64,000 nucleotides of DNA from an uncultured Clostridia bacterium (GCA_944366945.1 CALVWJ010000006.1:1-64000); one strand, 5' to 3'; counted from the first letter of the stretch, positions 1 to 8,111 are shown. Numbers and translations are program-made. The notes: generated from the sequence alone by a model not told the origin.

Positions 1-45
1 GAAAATGTGAAACGGGCGGCGAAAATTCTGAATCAGGGCACCTGA
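1..45 (+). CDS. C-terminal end of an unidentified gene (partial)
   Basis: Frame 1 is open from the window edge and ends at a TGA at 43-45, giving a 14-residue tail (ENVKRAAKILNQGT). The next gene's ribosome binding site follows within 15 bases, so the two are probably co-transcribed. The tail is too short to identify a family. It could belong to a mobile element ending beside the tRNA-Leu, but that is only a guess from position. Confidence 0.45.
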   Translation, partial: ENVKRAAKILNQGT

Positions 46-68
46 ACATATGAGAGAGGAGTCGTTTG

Positions 69-260
69 TTGGCCAGAAAGAAGAAATTGATAAACAACAC
101 CTCAATTCCACAACGGGAAATTGAGATCATAGCGCGGTGCATTTTCCCCGATATTCTTGCCTTCTATGAGAGTGAGGAAGGGCAGCGGGAATTTGCAGAA
201 TGGAAAGCGCAACAGGCAGAAAAGCCAGATAAAGAAATTGCAGCACAAGCCGCTGACTAA
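69..260 (+). CDS. Small hypothetical protein, 63 residues
   Basis: Short charged protein with a basic N-terminus, a central hydrophobic helix containing IARCIFPDILAFY, and an acidic/Gln-rich C-terminus (REFAEWKAQQ). No signal peptide or membrane segment. The TTG at 69 is preferred over the TTG at 66 because GGAG at 58-61 then lies seven bases upstream. It follows the truncated gene at the left edge and has its own strong terminator. I do not recognise the family with certainty. Small proteins of this style occur in integrated elements of gut Firmicutes, and the tRNA gene 200 bases away would fit that, but no integrase is visible here. Confidence 0.6.
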   Translation: MARKKKLINNTSIPQREIEIIARCIFPDILAFYESEEGQREFAEWKAQQAEKPDKEIAAQAAD

Positions 261-266
261 ATATAG

Positions 267-316
267 AAACAGGCAAGTCAATCCGCCGATTTGGGGATTG
301 CCTTGCCTGTTTTTTA
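267..316 (+). terminator. Rho-independent terminator after the small hypothetical gene
   Basis: Long inverted repeat: AACAGGCAAG at 268-277 pairs with CTTGCCTGTT at 302-311. An inner TCAATCC/GGATTG pairing extends the stem, and a T run follows. It closes the left-edge transcription unit. Confidence 0.85.
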
Positions 317-417
317 CTTGTCTGCCTTTTTCTTTCGCGATCCTCGCGGTTTGGATTCAGGGCGCTTTATAACGCCGTTTGGGAAATATGTATTTTCATA
401 TCTCTCGAAATAAACAA

Positions 418-461
418 ATAATCCGAACCCGTCCCCCACAGGGAAGAACTGGTTCGGATTA
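418..461 (-). terminator. Terminator of tRNA-Leu
   Basis: AATCCGAACC and GGTTCGGATT form a 10-bp stem just past the 3' end of the tRNA. Read on the minus strand it is followed by a T-rich stretch (ATTATTTGTTTATTT). Confidence 0.7.
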
Positions 462-469
462 TATTGGTT

Positions 470-552
470 TGGTGCGGCTGGGGGGATTTGAACCCCCAAG
501 CTTTCGCCGACGGATTTTAAGTCCGTTGTGTATGCCGTTCCACCACAGCCGC
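470..552 (-). tRNA. tRNA-Leu (anticodon UAA)
   Basis: On the minus strand a full cloverleaf can be drawn. The acceptor stem GCGGCTG pairs with CAGCCGC. The anticodon stem ACGGA/TCCGT encloses the loop CTTAAAA, giving anticodon UAA. There is a long class II variable arm (CGGCGAAAGCT) and a T arm GGGGG-TTCAAAT-CCCCC. Discriminator A is followed by an encoded CCA. The long variable arm and the anticodon agree on leucine (UUA codons). Its 3' end faces the small orphan genes at the left edge, so it is a possible integration site, although no direct repeat was found in the window. Confidence 0.95.
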
Positions 553-621
553 ACATTAAATTATATTATAACGTTAGAAAAGGCGGCAGTCAACGCCGAA
601 CCTAAGAATAGAGCAAACTCG

Positions 622-671
622 AAAAGAAAAATAGCCCCCTGCGACAGCGTTGGAAACGCCCGAAAGGGGCT
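622..671 (-). terminator. Terminator of degV
   Basis: AGCCCC (633-638) pairs with GGGGCT (666-671), with an inner GCGTT/AACGC hairpin. On the minus strand it is followed by ATTTTTCTTTTC. It lies 52 bases beyond the degV stop. Confidence 0.75.
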
Positions 672-722
672 GTGCTTGAGGGCGCAATGCATTGCTGGCA
701 ACAACGTACTGCCTTGAGCGTC

Positions 723-1580
723 TTAACTGATGCGCTGGACTCCAACGCCGATGAGGCCAGGGCCTGTATGAACGCCAAGTGCAGGGCTGACCTGCGTGCG
801 GACATAGGACTTCGCCGAGCGGATGAGCTCGCTAAGCCGTGCCTCCACATGTGCAGCGAGCTGAGGAACTCCTCCATGCGCGATTGCAAGGTGAAAGAGA
901 TTGCTTCCCTTTGCATATTCCGTTGCGTTCTGCAGCAGGGCAGTTAGGGAACGATCCGCGCCGCGTGCTTTTTGTACGGTATAATACACGCCATCTTCAT
1001 TGCACGAAATGATCGGCCGAACGTCCAGAAAAGAACCAACCGTAGCAGTTACACGGCCGATTCGTCCGCCTTTTGCCAGATATTCGAGCGTTGGAAGACA
1101 GAAAAACACTTTTGTGTTTTTGACGAGCTTGTTCAGCGTGGATTCGATTTCATTTGCAGAAACGCCGTTTTCAATCATTTCTGCAGCGCGCATCACGGCA
1201 AAACCAGCGCCGATTCCAATGTTTTTTGTATCGATCAAACGGCAGTCGAGATCTGGCACATCGCGCGCAGTGACACGCATGAGGTTAAACGTGCCGCTTA
1301 AAGCGCTTGAAATGCTGATGATAAACAGCGTTGTATACCCAGCATCCCGAATTTCCTGCATCGTATGCAGGATGCCTTCCGAGGAGGGAAGGGAAGTCTT
1401 AGGGATTTCGTGAGGAAGCCGCCTGTATACCTCTTCGGGCGTGATGGTTACGCCGTCAAGATATAGCCCATCGGAAAACTGGATGGCAAGTGGAATCGTA
1501 AAGATCGCATGCCTGTGGGCAAATTCTTCGGGAACGTCTGTGCCGGAATCGGTGAGAATTGCGATGCGTTGTTCGTTCAT
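723..1580 (-). CDS. degV: DegV family fatty-acid-binding protein
   Basis: 285 residues, the usual DegV length. The family opening (ILTDSGTDVPEE), the KTSLPS motif at 61-66 and the ISSALSGTFN motif at about 90-99 are present. In characterised members these last two hold the Thr and Ser that bind the fatty acid carboxylate. LAKGGRIGR in the second half is also typical. Family knowledge: DegV/FakB proteins present fatty acids to a FakA kinase for acyl-phosphate formation. No fakA partner is in the window, so a role in exogenous fatty acid use is inferred from family only. Monocistronic, with its own promoter and terminator, and divergent from ilvE. Confidence 0.9.
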   Translation of the reverse strand: MNEQRIAILTDSGTDVPEEFAHRHAIFTIPLAIQFSDGLYLDGVTITPEEVYRRLPHEIPKTSLPSSEGILHTMQEIRDAGYTTLFIISISSALSGTFNLMRVTARDVPDLDCRLIDTKNIGIGAGFAVMRAAEMIENGVSANEIESTLNKLVKNTKVFFCLPTLEYLAKGGRIGRVTATVGSFLDVRPIISCNEDGVYYTVQKARGADRSLTALLQNATEYAKGSNLFHLAIAHGGVPQLAAHVEARLSELIRSAKSYVRTQVSPALGVHTGPGLIGVGVQRIS

Positions 1581-1639
1581 AGCGGTCCTTCCTAAAATTC
1601 TCCAGCGTGCAGCGCGGAGCTTGAATCATTTAAATTCAT

Positions 1640-1668
1640 ATTATAATGCGTTTTGGCGGTTGAAACAA
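1640..1668 (-). promoter_or_regulatory. Probable SigA-type promoter of degV
   Basis: On the minus strand a TATAAT -10 box (1640-1645) is preceded at 17 bases by TTGTTT (1663-1668). It lies about 60 bases upstream of the degV start. Confidence 0.5.
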
Positions 1669-1719
1669 CTGAATTCTTAAATTATTGCAAAGGGACAACA
1701 CCTGCTGCGAGATTTCCTG

Positions 1720-1749
1720 TTGTACATGCAGCGCCATTGGTTGTATACT
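1720..1749 (+). promoter_or_regulatory. Probable SigA-type promoter of ilvE
   Basis: TTGTAC (1720-1725) and TATACT (1744-1749) with an 18-base spacer, about 70 bases before the ilvE ATG. No T-box or leader peptide is evident in the short 5' region. Confidence 0.5.
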
Positions 1750-1821
1750 TATACTCAAGTTATTTTAGGGGGAACGCAAAAATCCGTAGGCCTCCGAATA
1801 CCGTAAAAGGAGCAGATTCTT

Positions 1822-2883
1822 ATGGAAATTAGGATTGTGAAAACCACGCAGACAAAAGCCAAACCGGATCCGGCAACCCTTTCCTTTGGTACGACTTTTT
1901 CTGACCATATGTTCCTCATGGAATATGATGGGGCAGAAGGATGGCATGACGCGCGCATCGTGCCATATGCGCCAATTCCACTTTCGCCTGCAGCGGCCGT
2001 GTTTCATTATGGAGCGGAGGTTTTTGAAGGCCTAAAGGCATACCGCACGCCCGAAGGGGACGTTCAGATGTTTAGGCCCATGGAAAACTTGAAGCGCATG
2101 AGCGATTCCGCTGAGCGGATCACCCTGCCTCAGTTTGACCGCGAGTTTGTTCTGGAGGCGATGCGCAAGCTGGTTGACCTTGACCGCAGCTGGGTACCTT
2201 CTGCACCCGGCACTTCGCTTTATATCCGGCCCTTCCTGTTTGCAACGGATCCAGACCTTTCCTTGCATGGCATTTCACATGCCGTGTTCTGCATCATTAC
2301 CTCGCCGGTTGGAAGCTATTATAAAGAAGGCATTAATCCGGTGCGCATCATGATTGAAACCGAGGATGTGCGTGCGGTGCGCGGCGGCACGGGCTATGCC
2401 AAGTGCGGCGGCAACTATGCGGCAGCAAATCGCGCAGGCGTGCGGGCAGAAAAACTCGGCTTCTCCCAGGTGCTATGGCTGGACGGTGTGGAGCGCAAAT
2501 ACATTGAGGAAGTGGGCAGCATGAACGTGATGTTCAAAATTGCGGGCACCGTGGTCACGCCGAAGCTAACGGGTTCAGTGCTGCCGGGCATCACGCGCAA
2601 AAGCTGCATTGCGCTGCTCCAGGAATGGGGCGTTCCGGTTGAAGAACGGCTTCTCAGCGTGGATGAACTTGTTTCGGCTATGCGCGATGGGACTCTGGAG
2701 GAGGCATTTGGTTGCGGCACGGCTGCGGTGGTTTCCCCAATCGGATCGCTACATTATGGTGACATTAGCGTTACGGTAAATGGCGGCGCAGTTGGCCCCC
2801 TTACGCAGCGCCTTTACGATGAGATTACAGGCATCCAGTCCGGGAAGATTGCGGATACCCACGACTGGGTATATAGGGTATAG
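1822..2883 (+). CDS. ilvE: Branched-chain amino acid aminotransferase
   Basis: 353 residues, class IV PLP aminotransferase of the longer BCAT-II type. It catalyses the last step of Leu, Ile and Val synthesis, or the first step of their breakdown, using glutamate/2-oxoglutarate. Visible landmarks are FHYGAEVFEGLKAYR near residue 60, the RPF substrate-side motif, and YAKCGGNYAA, in which K194 is the Schiff-base lysine. EEVGSMNVMF, SVLPGITR and GCGTAAVVSPIG follow in family order. AAAGGAG lies about ten bases before the ATG. The gene stands alone between its own promoter and a hairpin terminator, so no other ilv gene is co-regulated with it here. Confidence 0.96.
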   Translation: MEIRIVKTTQTKAKPDPATLSFGTTFSDHMFLMEYDGAEGWHDARIVPYAPIPLSPAAAVFHYGAEVFEGLKAYRTPEGDVQMFRPMENLKRMSDSAERITLPQFDREFVLEAMRKLVDLDRSWVPSAPGTSLYIRPFLFATDPDLSLHGISHAVFCIITSPVGSYYKEGINPVRIMIETEDVRAVRGGTGYAKCGGNYAAANRAGVRAEKLGFSQVLWLDGVERKYIEEVGSMNVMFKIAGTVVTPKLTGSVLPGITRKSCIALLQEWGVPVEERLLSVDELVSAMRDGTLEEAFGCGTAAVVSPIGSLHYGDISVTVNGGAVGPLTQRLYDEITGIQSGKIADTHDWVYRV

Positions 2884-2898
2884 TTTTGTTTTACAATG

Positions 2899-2929
2899 GA
2901 AGGGGCGTTGCAGAAAGCAGCGCCCTTTC
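2899..2929 (+). terminator. Terminator of ilvE
   Basis: A 13-bp stem (GAAGGGGCGTTGC against GCAGCGCCCTTTC, with two wobble pairs) and an AGAAA loop. Only a short T-rich tail follows, so it may be a moderate terminator. Confidence 0.7.
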
Positions 2930-3325
2930 GTTTGCCCAAATGGCTGCAAGGTATATGATATCCATCCTGTTCATAACGCAGCCAGCAAACCATGCATGAG
3001 GCTCCTTACTGCGGAAAAAAGACCAACGTAGTGTTGTGAACTTATTTAGGTATGATCTACAAAATGTTTTATAGCAAATTCCAAATGGATGAAAAATGCC
3101 ACTTAACTTAAATGGAATTACAGCTTAGGGGTGCGCAGCACTGCCTTCCAGACACATTAGAAAATGGAGTATGCTGCGCACAATATGCGGGCTGTTTTTA
3201 CATGCAGTTGCGTTCAAAGCAACACGGACGCCCTCAACCAAGGCAAAGGTGAGCCTGTTGCAGAAAAGCGCATCCGAGCCCGAGAGAAACACGGCAAACC
3301 CAATGCAGCAGGCATCCGGGCGGCT
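2930..3325. other. Intergenic stretch without a recognised gene
   Basis: About 400 bases between the ilvE terminator and the 3' end of the convergent MBL-fold gene. No ORF with a ribosome binding site and family resemblance, no RNA gene and no repeat could be supported. The left part is more AT-rich than the neighbouring genes, so it may hold decayed sequence. Confidence 0.4.
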
Positions 3326-4069
3326 TTATATTAAATAGGATTGCATTTCTGCGGCAACTGCGGAGTCGGGAAATTGTGCGCATGCCTCCGCACGCAGTTG
3401 CGCTTCATCACAGCCGCCACCCCAAAGATGCGTGCAAAGAAGCCGCTTTACGCCGCCTTCCTTTGCTATGCGCCCGGCTTCTGAGGCGGTCAAATGCGGC
3501 GCTATGCCTCCTCCGGCGCGTTCTGCTTCAGAAAAACACGCGTCTGCAAGCAGCAAGTCCGCCCCAGCACAGAGCGCGGGAAGATCCTCCCGCCATCCTG
3601 TGTCACCGGTATAAAACATGCGCCTTCCGCCATGCTCAATATCAAACGCATAGGTAGGAACGGGATGCGTCATGCGGTGCAGTGTGATGGAAATATCGCC
3701 GATGCGGGCGCGCAGATTATCCTGCGCAACGGTTATATCGTAGACGCCCGATCCAGTAAGCAGGCGATATTCTTCCTCGGGCGTATCCGGCGCGATGACG
3801 GTAAGCGGCATGGGTACATTGCGCCCTCGGGCATTGTATTGCTGCAGCGCATAACGCAGAATGAGAAGGTCACCCATATGGTCGCTGTGCAGGTGCGATA
3901 GGAGAATCGCATCGATTTGGAGCTTAGGTACGATCTGGAGCAGGCGGGAAAGCGTGCCGCTGCCCAAATCGAGCAGGAGCCTGCGCTGGCCACACTCTAA
4001 AAGATAACCGGAACAAGCTCCGCCTGGAGCTGGGAATGGGCCGTATTTCCCAAGGATTGTAAGTTTCAT
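3326..4069 (-). CDS. MBL-fold metallohydrolase (RNase Z-like group)
   Basis: 247 residues from ATG 4069 (MKLTILG, the usual family opening). A GTG five codons upstream is possible but has no spaced ribosome binding site. The metal-binding signature S-H-L-H-S-D-H at 58-64, an HP motif near 135, YTGDTG near 154 and THLW near 220 give the binuclear zinc site of the metallo-beta-lactamase superfamily. The protein is cytosolic, with no signal peptide. The compact layout resembles the RNase Z/arylsulfatase-like group, but the RNase Z exosite arm is not evident. Substrate is unknown: phosphodiesterase or other ester hydrolysis is the family expectation. It stands alone, convergent with ilvE. Confidence 0.85.
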   Translation of the reverse strand: MKLTILGKYGPFPAPGGACSGYLLECGQRRLLLDLGSGTLSRLLQIVPKLQIDAILLSHLHSDHMGDLLILRYALQQYNARGRNVPMPLTVIAPDTPEEEYRLLTGSGVYDITVAQDNLRARIGDISITLHRMTHPVPTYAFDIEHGGRRMFYTGDTGWREDLPALCAGADLLLADACFSEAERAGGGIAPHLTASEAGRIAKEGGVKRLLCTHLWGGGCDEAQLRAEACAQFPDSAVAAEMQSYLI

Positions 4070-4200
4070 CTGGTTGCAGTACACCCCGTTTCAAATTGCA
4101 GTGCTAAGGATAATCTGCTCCAAAATGCGCTTGAATATCCCTTGCTTGATATGATATCATACCTGGCAAGCAAAATACATGGGAAGCGTGGATCTGCTTG

Positions 4201-4230
4201 TTGACAGGGATGTTTCCCATGTGTTACAAT
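4201..4230 (+). promoter_or_regulatory. Promoter of the rplU operon
   Basis: Consensus TTGACA (4201-4206) and TACAAT (4225-4230) with an 18-base spacer, upstream of the ribosomal leader. Confidence 0.75.
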
Positions 4231-4314
4231 GCTTCGGTAAGCCGCTCCGCGTCGGCTTTAAAAGCGTGGTTTTTCCAACGCCGTAACGCGGGCGAGATTG
4301 GTAAGAGGAGGTGC
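4231..4314 (+). ncRNA. Putative ribosomal protein L21 leader
   Basis: Structured 5' UTR of rplU. AAGCCG...CGGCTT forms one hairpin and GCGTGG...CCAACGC a second, followed by the AGGAGGTG ribosome binding site. Many Firmicutes carry an autoregulatory L21 leader in exactly this position. The assignment rests on position and hairpins, not on a covariance search. Confidence 0.5.
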
Positions 4315-4320
4315 AGAAGT

Positions 4321-4626
4321 ATGTATGCTGTTATCCGTACCGGCGGCAAGCAGTACAAAGTAGCGGTTGGCGATGAAGTTCTCGTTGAGAAGCTGGACGC
4401 TGACGTTGGTGCTGAAGTCGCGTTTGAGGTGCTGATGCTTTGCGGCGAAGAAGGCGTTCAAGTCGGGAAGCCTGTGGTTTCCGGCGTAACGGCCAAAGGT
4501 GAAGTCGTTGAGCATGGCAAGGGCAAAAAAGTTGTAGTCTTCAAATATAAGCCCAAGAAGAACTACCGCAAAAAGCAGGGCCACCGTCAGCCGTATACCA
4601 AGGTTAAGATCAACGCGATCGGCTAA
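4321..4626 (+). CDS. rplU: 50S ribosomal protein L21
   Basis: 101 residues, beginning [14 protein letters not shown] as L21 proteins do. The frame is open further upstream, but AGGAGGTG at 4306-4313 fixes the start at 4321. L21 binds 23S rRNA together with L20. The C-terminal [18 protein letters not shown] segment is the classical L21 signature. It is the first gene of the conserved rplU-prp-rpmA operon, probably under leader autoregulation. Confidence 0.98.
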   Translation: MYAVIRTGGKQYKVAVGDEVLVEKLDADVGAEVAFEVLMLCGEEGVQVGKPVVSGVTAKGEVVEHGKGKKVVVFKYKPKKNYRKKQGHRQPYTKVKINAIG

Positions 4627-4632
4627 GGCAAG

Positions 4633-4962
4633 ATGACAACGGTGACAATTTTCCGCCAGAATGGCAGGATCGCCGGATTCTCGGCAAAAGGGCATACCGG
4701 TTTTGCCGAAGCGGGAGAGGACATCGTTTGCAGCGCAGTGAGCGCAATCACGCAAACGGCTGTGCTTGGCCTTACGGAAGTATTAAAGCTTTCAGCTGCG
4801 GTTTCCGTGCACGATGCAAAGCTTTCCTGCATGTTGGAAAAAGATATTGCCGATATTGATTGGCAAAAGGCGGAACTGATTTTAGAAACGATGGCGTTGG
4901 GGCTGCGCTCCATCGCAGATTCCTACGGTGATTACATCAAGATAATTGAAAGGGAGGTGTAA
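4633..4962 (+). CDS. prp: Ribosomal-processing cysteine protease Prp
   Basis: 109 residues, the YsxB/Prp family that always sits between rplU and rpmA in Firmicutes. Prp removes the N-terminal extension of L27. The catalytic pair is visible: His21 in [15 protein letters not shown] and Cys33 in DIVCSAVS. The target is the adjacent gene product, L27, which carries the matching extension. Starts six bases after the rplU stop and ends four bases before the L27 start, so translation is probably coupled. Confidence 0.95.
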   Translation: MTTVTIFRQNGRIAGFSAKGHTGFAEAGEDIVCSAVSAITQTAVLGLTEVLKLSAAVSVHDAKLSCMLEKDIADIDWQKAELILETMALGLRSIADSYGDYIKIIEREV

Positions 4963-4966
4963 CACG

Positions 4967-5260
4967 ATGATGAAGATCAATTTGCAGCTTTTCGCGCATA
5001 AAAAAGGTGTGGGCAGCTCGCGCAATGGCCGTGACAGCGAATCTAAGCGCCTTGGGCCGAAACGGGCGGATGGCCAATTTGTCCTCGCGGGCAACATCTT
5101 GGTTCGGCAGCGCGGCACGCATTTTCACCCGGGCAACAATGTTGGAATTGGCAAGGATGATACGCTTTTTGCAAAGGTTGACGGCGTAGTCCGCTTTGAA
5201 ACAAAGCGGATGGGCCGCAAGCAGGTCAGTGTTTATGCAGAGGAAGCTGCTGCTAACTAA
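4967..5260 (+). CDS. rpmA: 50S ribosomal protein L27 (with cleavable N-terminal extension)
   Basis: 97 residues. GGGAGGTG at 4951-4958 places the start at ATG 4967 (a second ATG follows directly). The N-terminus [14 protein letters not shown] holds the Firmicute extension that Prp cleaves between LQLF and AHKKG, exposing the tail that reaches the peptidyl transferase centre. [14 protein letters not shown] and [21 protein letters not shown] are core L27 motifs. Last gene of the operon, followed at once by a strong terminator. Prp and the extension together are a known Firmicute pair. Confidence 0.98.
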   Translation: MMKINLQLFAHKKGVGSSRNGRDSESKRLGPKRADGQFVLAGNILVRQRGTHFHPGNNVGIGKDDTLFAKVDGVVRFETKRMGRKQVSVYAEEAAAN

Positions 5261-5270
5261 GAAAAATGTT

Positions 5271-5305
5271 AAAAAAACCCATTCCAAATTGGAATGGGTT
5301 TTTTT
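5271..5305 (+). terminator. Terminator of the rplU-prp-rpmA operon
   Basis: AAAAAAACCCATTCC pairs with GGAATGGGTTTTTTT across an AAATT loop. The A run and T run make it effective in both directions. Confidence 0.95.
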
Positions 5306-5367
5306 AATAGCAATACTTTTATCCCAAATTTTCCTCTGCAGTTCCAAAGGGGAGGTTGCGCTGCTCC

Positions 5368-6267
5368 ATGTATGAAAAGGCAAATTGGCAAAACGGGGTT
5401 TTGACGGTTAGCGGCATAGATTGCTTGAACCTGGACCGAACGCTTTCATGCGGGCAGTCATTTCGATGGGAAAAGACAGAGCAGGGCTGGTTTGGCGTAG
5501 CCTATGGATGCGCGGTATACGCACAGGCTCAAAACGGAATGCTGCGCATTTTCCCGTGTGAGGAAAGCGATGTGTCGCGATGGATTTCATATTTTGATCT
5601 CGTGCGGAATTATACGGCGATTGAGACGCAGCTTCGCTCGGATGCACGCCTTAGCGCTTGCCTGCCCCATGCGTCTGGCATCCGCGTGCTTAACCAAGAA
5701 CCATTTGAAACGCTTATTACCTTCATCCTTTCTGCGAATAACAATACGGTGCGAATTGCGCAGAGCATCGCAAGGCTCTGCGGCCTTGCAGGGGATGTGG
5801 CCACAATGCCGGATGGGCAGCAGTATGCGCGGTTCCCAACGCCTCAAGCCATTGCGGCGCTCGATCTGGATGCGCTCCGTTCCATTGGCGCTGGTTACCG
5901 CGCTCCTTATGTGCAACAGAGTGCACGCATGGTGGCAGATGGATTCGATTTTGAACCGCTGCGCCATATGCCGCTTCTTGCATCGCGCAAGGTGCTTACA
6001 GGATTCCCTGGTGTAGGGCCTAAAGTTGCCGATTGCATTCTCCTGTTTTCGCTTGGGCGTGCCGATGCGTTCCCGATAGACGTATGGATAGGCCGGGCGC
6101 TTAAGAGCATGTTTTTTGAGGGGGAAAAGCCAGGAAAGGCGGAAATGGAGCGCCTGGTGCGCGAACTCGGCCCAATGAGCGGGATCATACAGCAGTATGT
6201 ATTCCACTATGCCCGTAAGAAAAAACTAGCGACCAAATGGGAAAAGCGGGAATCCGAGGATGCATAG
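5368..6267 (+). CDS. ogg: 8-oxoguanine DNA glycosylase (OGG1-like, HhH-GPD)
   Basis: 299 residues from ATG 5368, which suits GGAGG at 5351-5355 better than the in-frame TTG at 5356. The N-terminal domain has DRTLSCGQSFRW, the OGG1-type GQxFRW motif. The helix-hairpin-helix is LTGFPGVGPKVADC with the catalytic lysine K219, followed by the GPD-loop aspartate D238 in FPIDVWIGR. These residues form the base-excision active site with glycosylase and beta-lyase chemistry in OGG1 relatives. The role is removal of oxidised guanine. It stands alone with a terminator behind it. An AlkA-like preference cannot be excluded, but the FRW motif favours OGG. Confidence 0.9.
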   Translation: MYEKANWQNGVLTVSGIDCLNLDRTLSCGQSFRWEKTEQGWFGVAYGCAVYAQAQNGMLRIFPCEESDVSRWISYFDLVRNYTAIETQLRSDARLSACLPHASGIRVLNQEPFETLITFILSANNNTVRIAQSIARLCGLAGDVATMPDGQQYARFPTPQAIAALDLDALRSIGAGYRAPYVQQSARMVADGFDFEPLRHMPLLASRKVLTGFPGVGPKVADCILLFSLGRADAFPIDVWIGRALKSMFFEGEKPGKAEMERLVRELGPMSGIIQQYVFHYARKKKLATKWEKRESEDA

Positions 6268-6364
6268 GAACAGGAAGATGAAGATTATGTAAGAGATTTG
6301 CGGCATAGGCGTATTGCGTATGCCGCGCCTTAAAATCAACCATAGATTTTGACTTGATAAAAAT

Positions 6365-6403
6365 AAAAGCGCGTTGCCGATTCAGAACAGCAACGCGCTT
6401 TTT
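6365..6403 (+). terminator. Terminator of ogg
   Basis: AAAAGCGCGTTGC pairs with GCAACGCGCTTTT around a 12-base loop, with flanking A and T runs. It separates ogg from the sporulation operon. Confidence 0.9.
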
Positions 6404-6461
6404 GGATGCTAAATTTTCCAAAACTCGCGTATATTCGATGGAATTCGTGGGAATTCTAGGA

Positions 6462-6486
6462 AGGAAGCAAAATTTGCGAGGAGAAT
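6462..6486 (+). promoter_or_regulatory. Candidate SigH promoter of the spoIIA operon
   Basis: AGGAAGC (6462-6468), 13 bases, then AGAAT (6482-6486) resembles the SigH consensus AGGAnnT - N13 - RGAAT. In Bacillus the spoIIA operon is SigH and Spo0A dependent. Pattern match only. Confidence 0.35.
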
Positions 6487-6530
6487 TACTTTGTGATATT
6501 CCATATATCTATGCGAAAGGGGATGCATGT

Positions 6531-6866
6531 ATGCAGATAACAACCCAAAGGGATGGTGAAACGCTTACCGTGCTTCTCACGGGGGAACTTGACCACCATA
6601 GCGCCGCTCCCTTGCGCGTGGAGCTGGACAGGCTGCTTTCTGACCGTTCCATCCGTTGCCTCGCGCTGGATTTGCGCGGCGTTTCATTTATGGATAGCTC
6701 CGGGCTTGGGATCGTGCTGGGCCGCTATAAACTCATGAAAGAGCATGGCGGCATTTTACAGATTGTGGGCGCTGCACGCCCGGTGGAACGGATTTTGAAA
6801 ATGGCGGGCGTTTATGCGCTTTTAGAGCAACAGAAAGCTGAAAGGGGAGAGGGTCATGTTGGATAA
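6531..6866 (+). CDS. spoIIAA: Anti-sigma F factor antagonist SpoIIAA
   Basis: 111-residue STAS-domain protein. The MDSSGLG motif at 54-60 carries Ser57, the equivalent of the serine phosphorylated by SpoIIAB. Dephosphorylated SpoIIAA displaces SigF from SpoIIAB in the forespore. The start ATG 6531 is preceded by AAAGGGG. The frame is open upstream to 6354, but that part crosses the ogg terminator and lacks STAS similarity. The gene overlaps spoIIAB by 11 bases, which implies translational coupling. Confidence 0.95.
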   Translation: MQITTQRDGETLTVLLTGELDHHSAAPLRVELDRLLSDRSIRCLALDLRGVSFMDSSGLGIVLGRYKLMKEHGGILQIVGAARPVERILKMAGVYALLEQQKAERGEGHVG

Positions 6867-7293
6867 CGAAATGCACGTCAGTTTTTTGGGCGTGTCGCAA
6901 AACGAATCGTTCGCGCGGATGGTGGCCGCTGCATTCGCGTCACAGCTCAACCCCACCATCGAAGAATTGACGGACATCCGCACGGCTGTCAGCGAGGCTG
7001 TCACAAACGCGATCATCCATGGCTACCGCGGCATGCGCGGCATGGTTGGCATGGATTGCACCATATCTGGGCGTACTTTTACCGTTACAGTGCGGGATGA
7101 AGGGCATGGCATTCCAGACGTAAAACTTGCAATGCAGCCGTTCTATACCAGCGTGCCAAACCTGGAGCGGTCGGGCATGGGGTTTGCTGTTATGGAGGCA
7201 TTTATGGATTCTGTTACGGTTGAGTCCAAAGTAGGCTGCGGGACAACGGTCACCATGCAAAAAGAAATCGCGGCGGTGGGGTGCGATGAATGA
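6856..7293 (+). CDS. spoIIAB: Anti-sigma F factor / serine kinase SpoIIAB
   Basis: 145 residues, a GHKL ATPase. The N box is EAVTNAIIHGY, the G1 box DEGHGIPD and the G2-like segment RSGMGFAVM; the C-terminal GCGTTVTM strand completes the fold. SpoIIAB binds and inhibits SigF and, with ATP, phosphorylates SpoIIAA. It overlaps spoIIAA by 11 bases at its start and sigF by 8 bases at its end, the tight spoIIA arrangement that keeps the three products in balance. The ribosome binding site GGGGAGAGGG is inside spoIIAA. Confidence 0.96.
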   Translation: MLDNEMHVSFLGVSQNESFARMVAAAFASQLNPTIEELTDIRTAVSEAVTNAIIHGYRGMRGMVGMDCTISGRTFTVTVRDEGHGIPDVKLAMQPFYTSVPNLERSGMGFAVMEAFMDSVTVESKVGCGTTVTMQKEIAAVGCDE

Positions 7294-8026
7294 GAACGCC
7301 CCGCTTACAAACGAGGAAACCAAAGAATTGATTCGCCGCGCGCAGGAAGGGGACGCCGGCGCGCAGGAGAGGCTTACGCTTTGCAACACGGCGCTGGTAA
7401 AATCCATTGTAAAGCGGTATCTTAACCGGCAGGTGGAATATGATGACCTGTTTCAAATCGGCTGCATGGGGCTGGTGAAGGCGATCCGCAACTTCGACCT
7501 TTCCTATGACGTTCGCTTTTCCACCTATGCCGTCCCCATGATCGCAGGTGAAATCAAGCGTTTTCTGCGCGATGACGGCATGATTAAGGTGAGCCGCTCC
7601 TTAAAGGAGCTTGCGGCACAGGCCGCCGCCGCGCGGGAAAAGCTTTCCGCGGAGCGCGGGCGGGACGTAGGTGTTTCAGAAATCGCAGCAGAACTTGGCG
7701 TGGATGCGGAAGAGGTCGCCGCAGCGCTTGAAGCGGCACGGCCGCATATGTCCATTTATGAACCGGCATATGGAGACACTTCTGATGCACTGATGCTGGA
7801 CCATATGCAGGACGGGGCGGATGAAATGGGGGATACGCTAAACCGCGTGCTGCTCAAGGAACTGCTCGGCACGCTGGAACCGCGGGAGAGAACCATCATC
7901 ATGCTGCGCTATTTTTCCGATAAAACGCAAAACGAAATAGCCGCTCAGATGGGGATTTCCCAAGTGCAGGTTTCCCGCCTCGAAAGCAAAATCCTGCAAA
8001 AGTTGCGCGAGCGCGCCGCAAAATAG
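7286..8026 (+). CDS. sigF: RNA polymerase forespore sigma factor SigF
   Basis: 246-residue sigma-70 family member of the SigF/SigG/SigB type. Region 2 contains EYDDLFQIGCMGLVKAIRNF and the VRFSTYAVPMIAGEIKR -10 recognition helix. Region 3 follows with IKVSRSLKEL. Region 4 ends in the helix-turn-helix TQNEIAAQMGISQVQVSRLE. Its position directly after spoIIAA-spoIIAB identifies it as SigF, the first forespore-specific sigma factor, rather than SigG. No spoVA genes follow; the next genes are on the opposite strand. Confidence 0.95.
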   Translation: MNENAPLTNEETKELIRRAQEGDAGAQERLTLCNTALVKSIVKRYLNRQVEYDDLFQIGCMGLVKAIRNFDLSYDVRFSTYAVPMIAGEIKRFLRDDGMIKVSRSLKELAAQAAAAREKLSAERGRDVGVSEIAAELGVDAEEVAAALEAARPHMSIYEPAYGDTSDALMLDHMQDGADEMGDTLNRVLLKELLGTLEPRERTIIMLRYFSDKTQNEIAAQMGISQVQVSRLESKILQKLRERAAK

Positions 8027-8111
8027 AAGATAGAGGCATAAGCCACAAGCTTGTGCTGCTTTAAAGCCGAAGGCATAGGGCGTTATGTGAATTTGGAAAT
8101 AGGAAACATAG

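Noticed and set aside
723..947. Plus-strand frames over degV
   Set aside because: They are shadows of the degV gene, which has full family motifs on the minus strand.
6354..6530. N-terminal extension of SpoIIAA
   Set aside because: The open frame runs through the ogg terminator and lacks STAS similarity; ATG 6531 has its own ribosome binding site.
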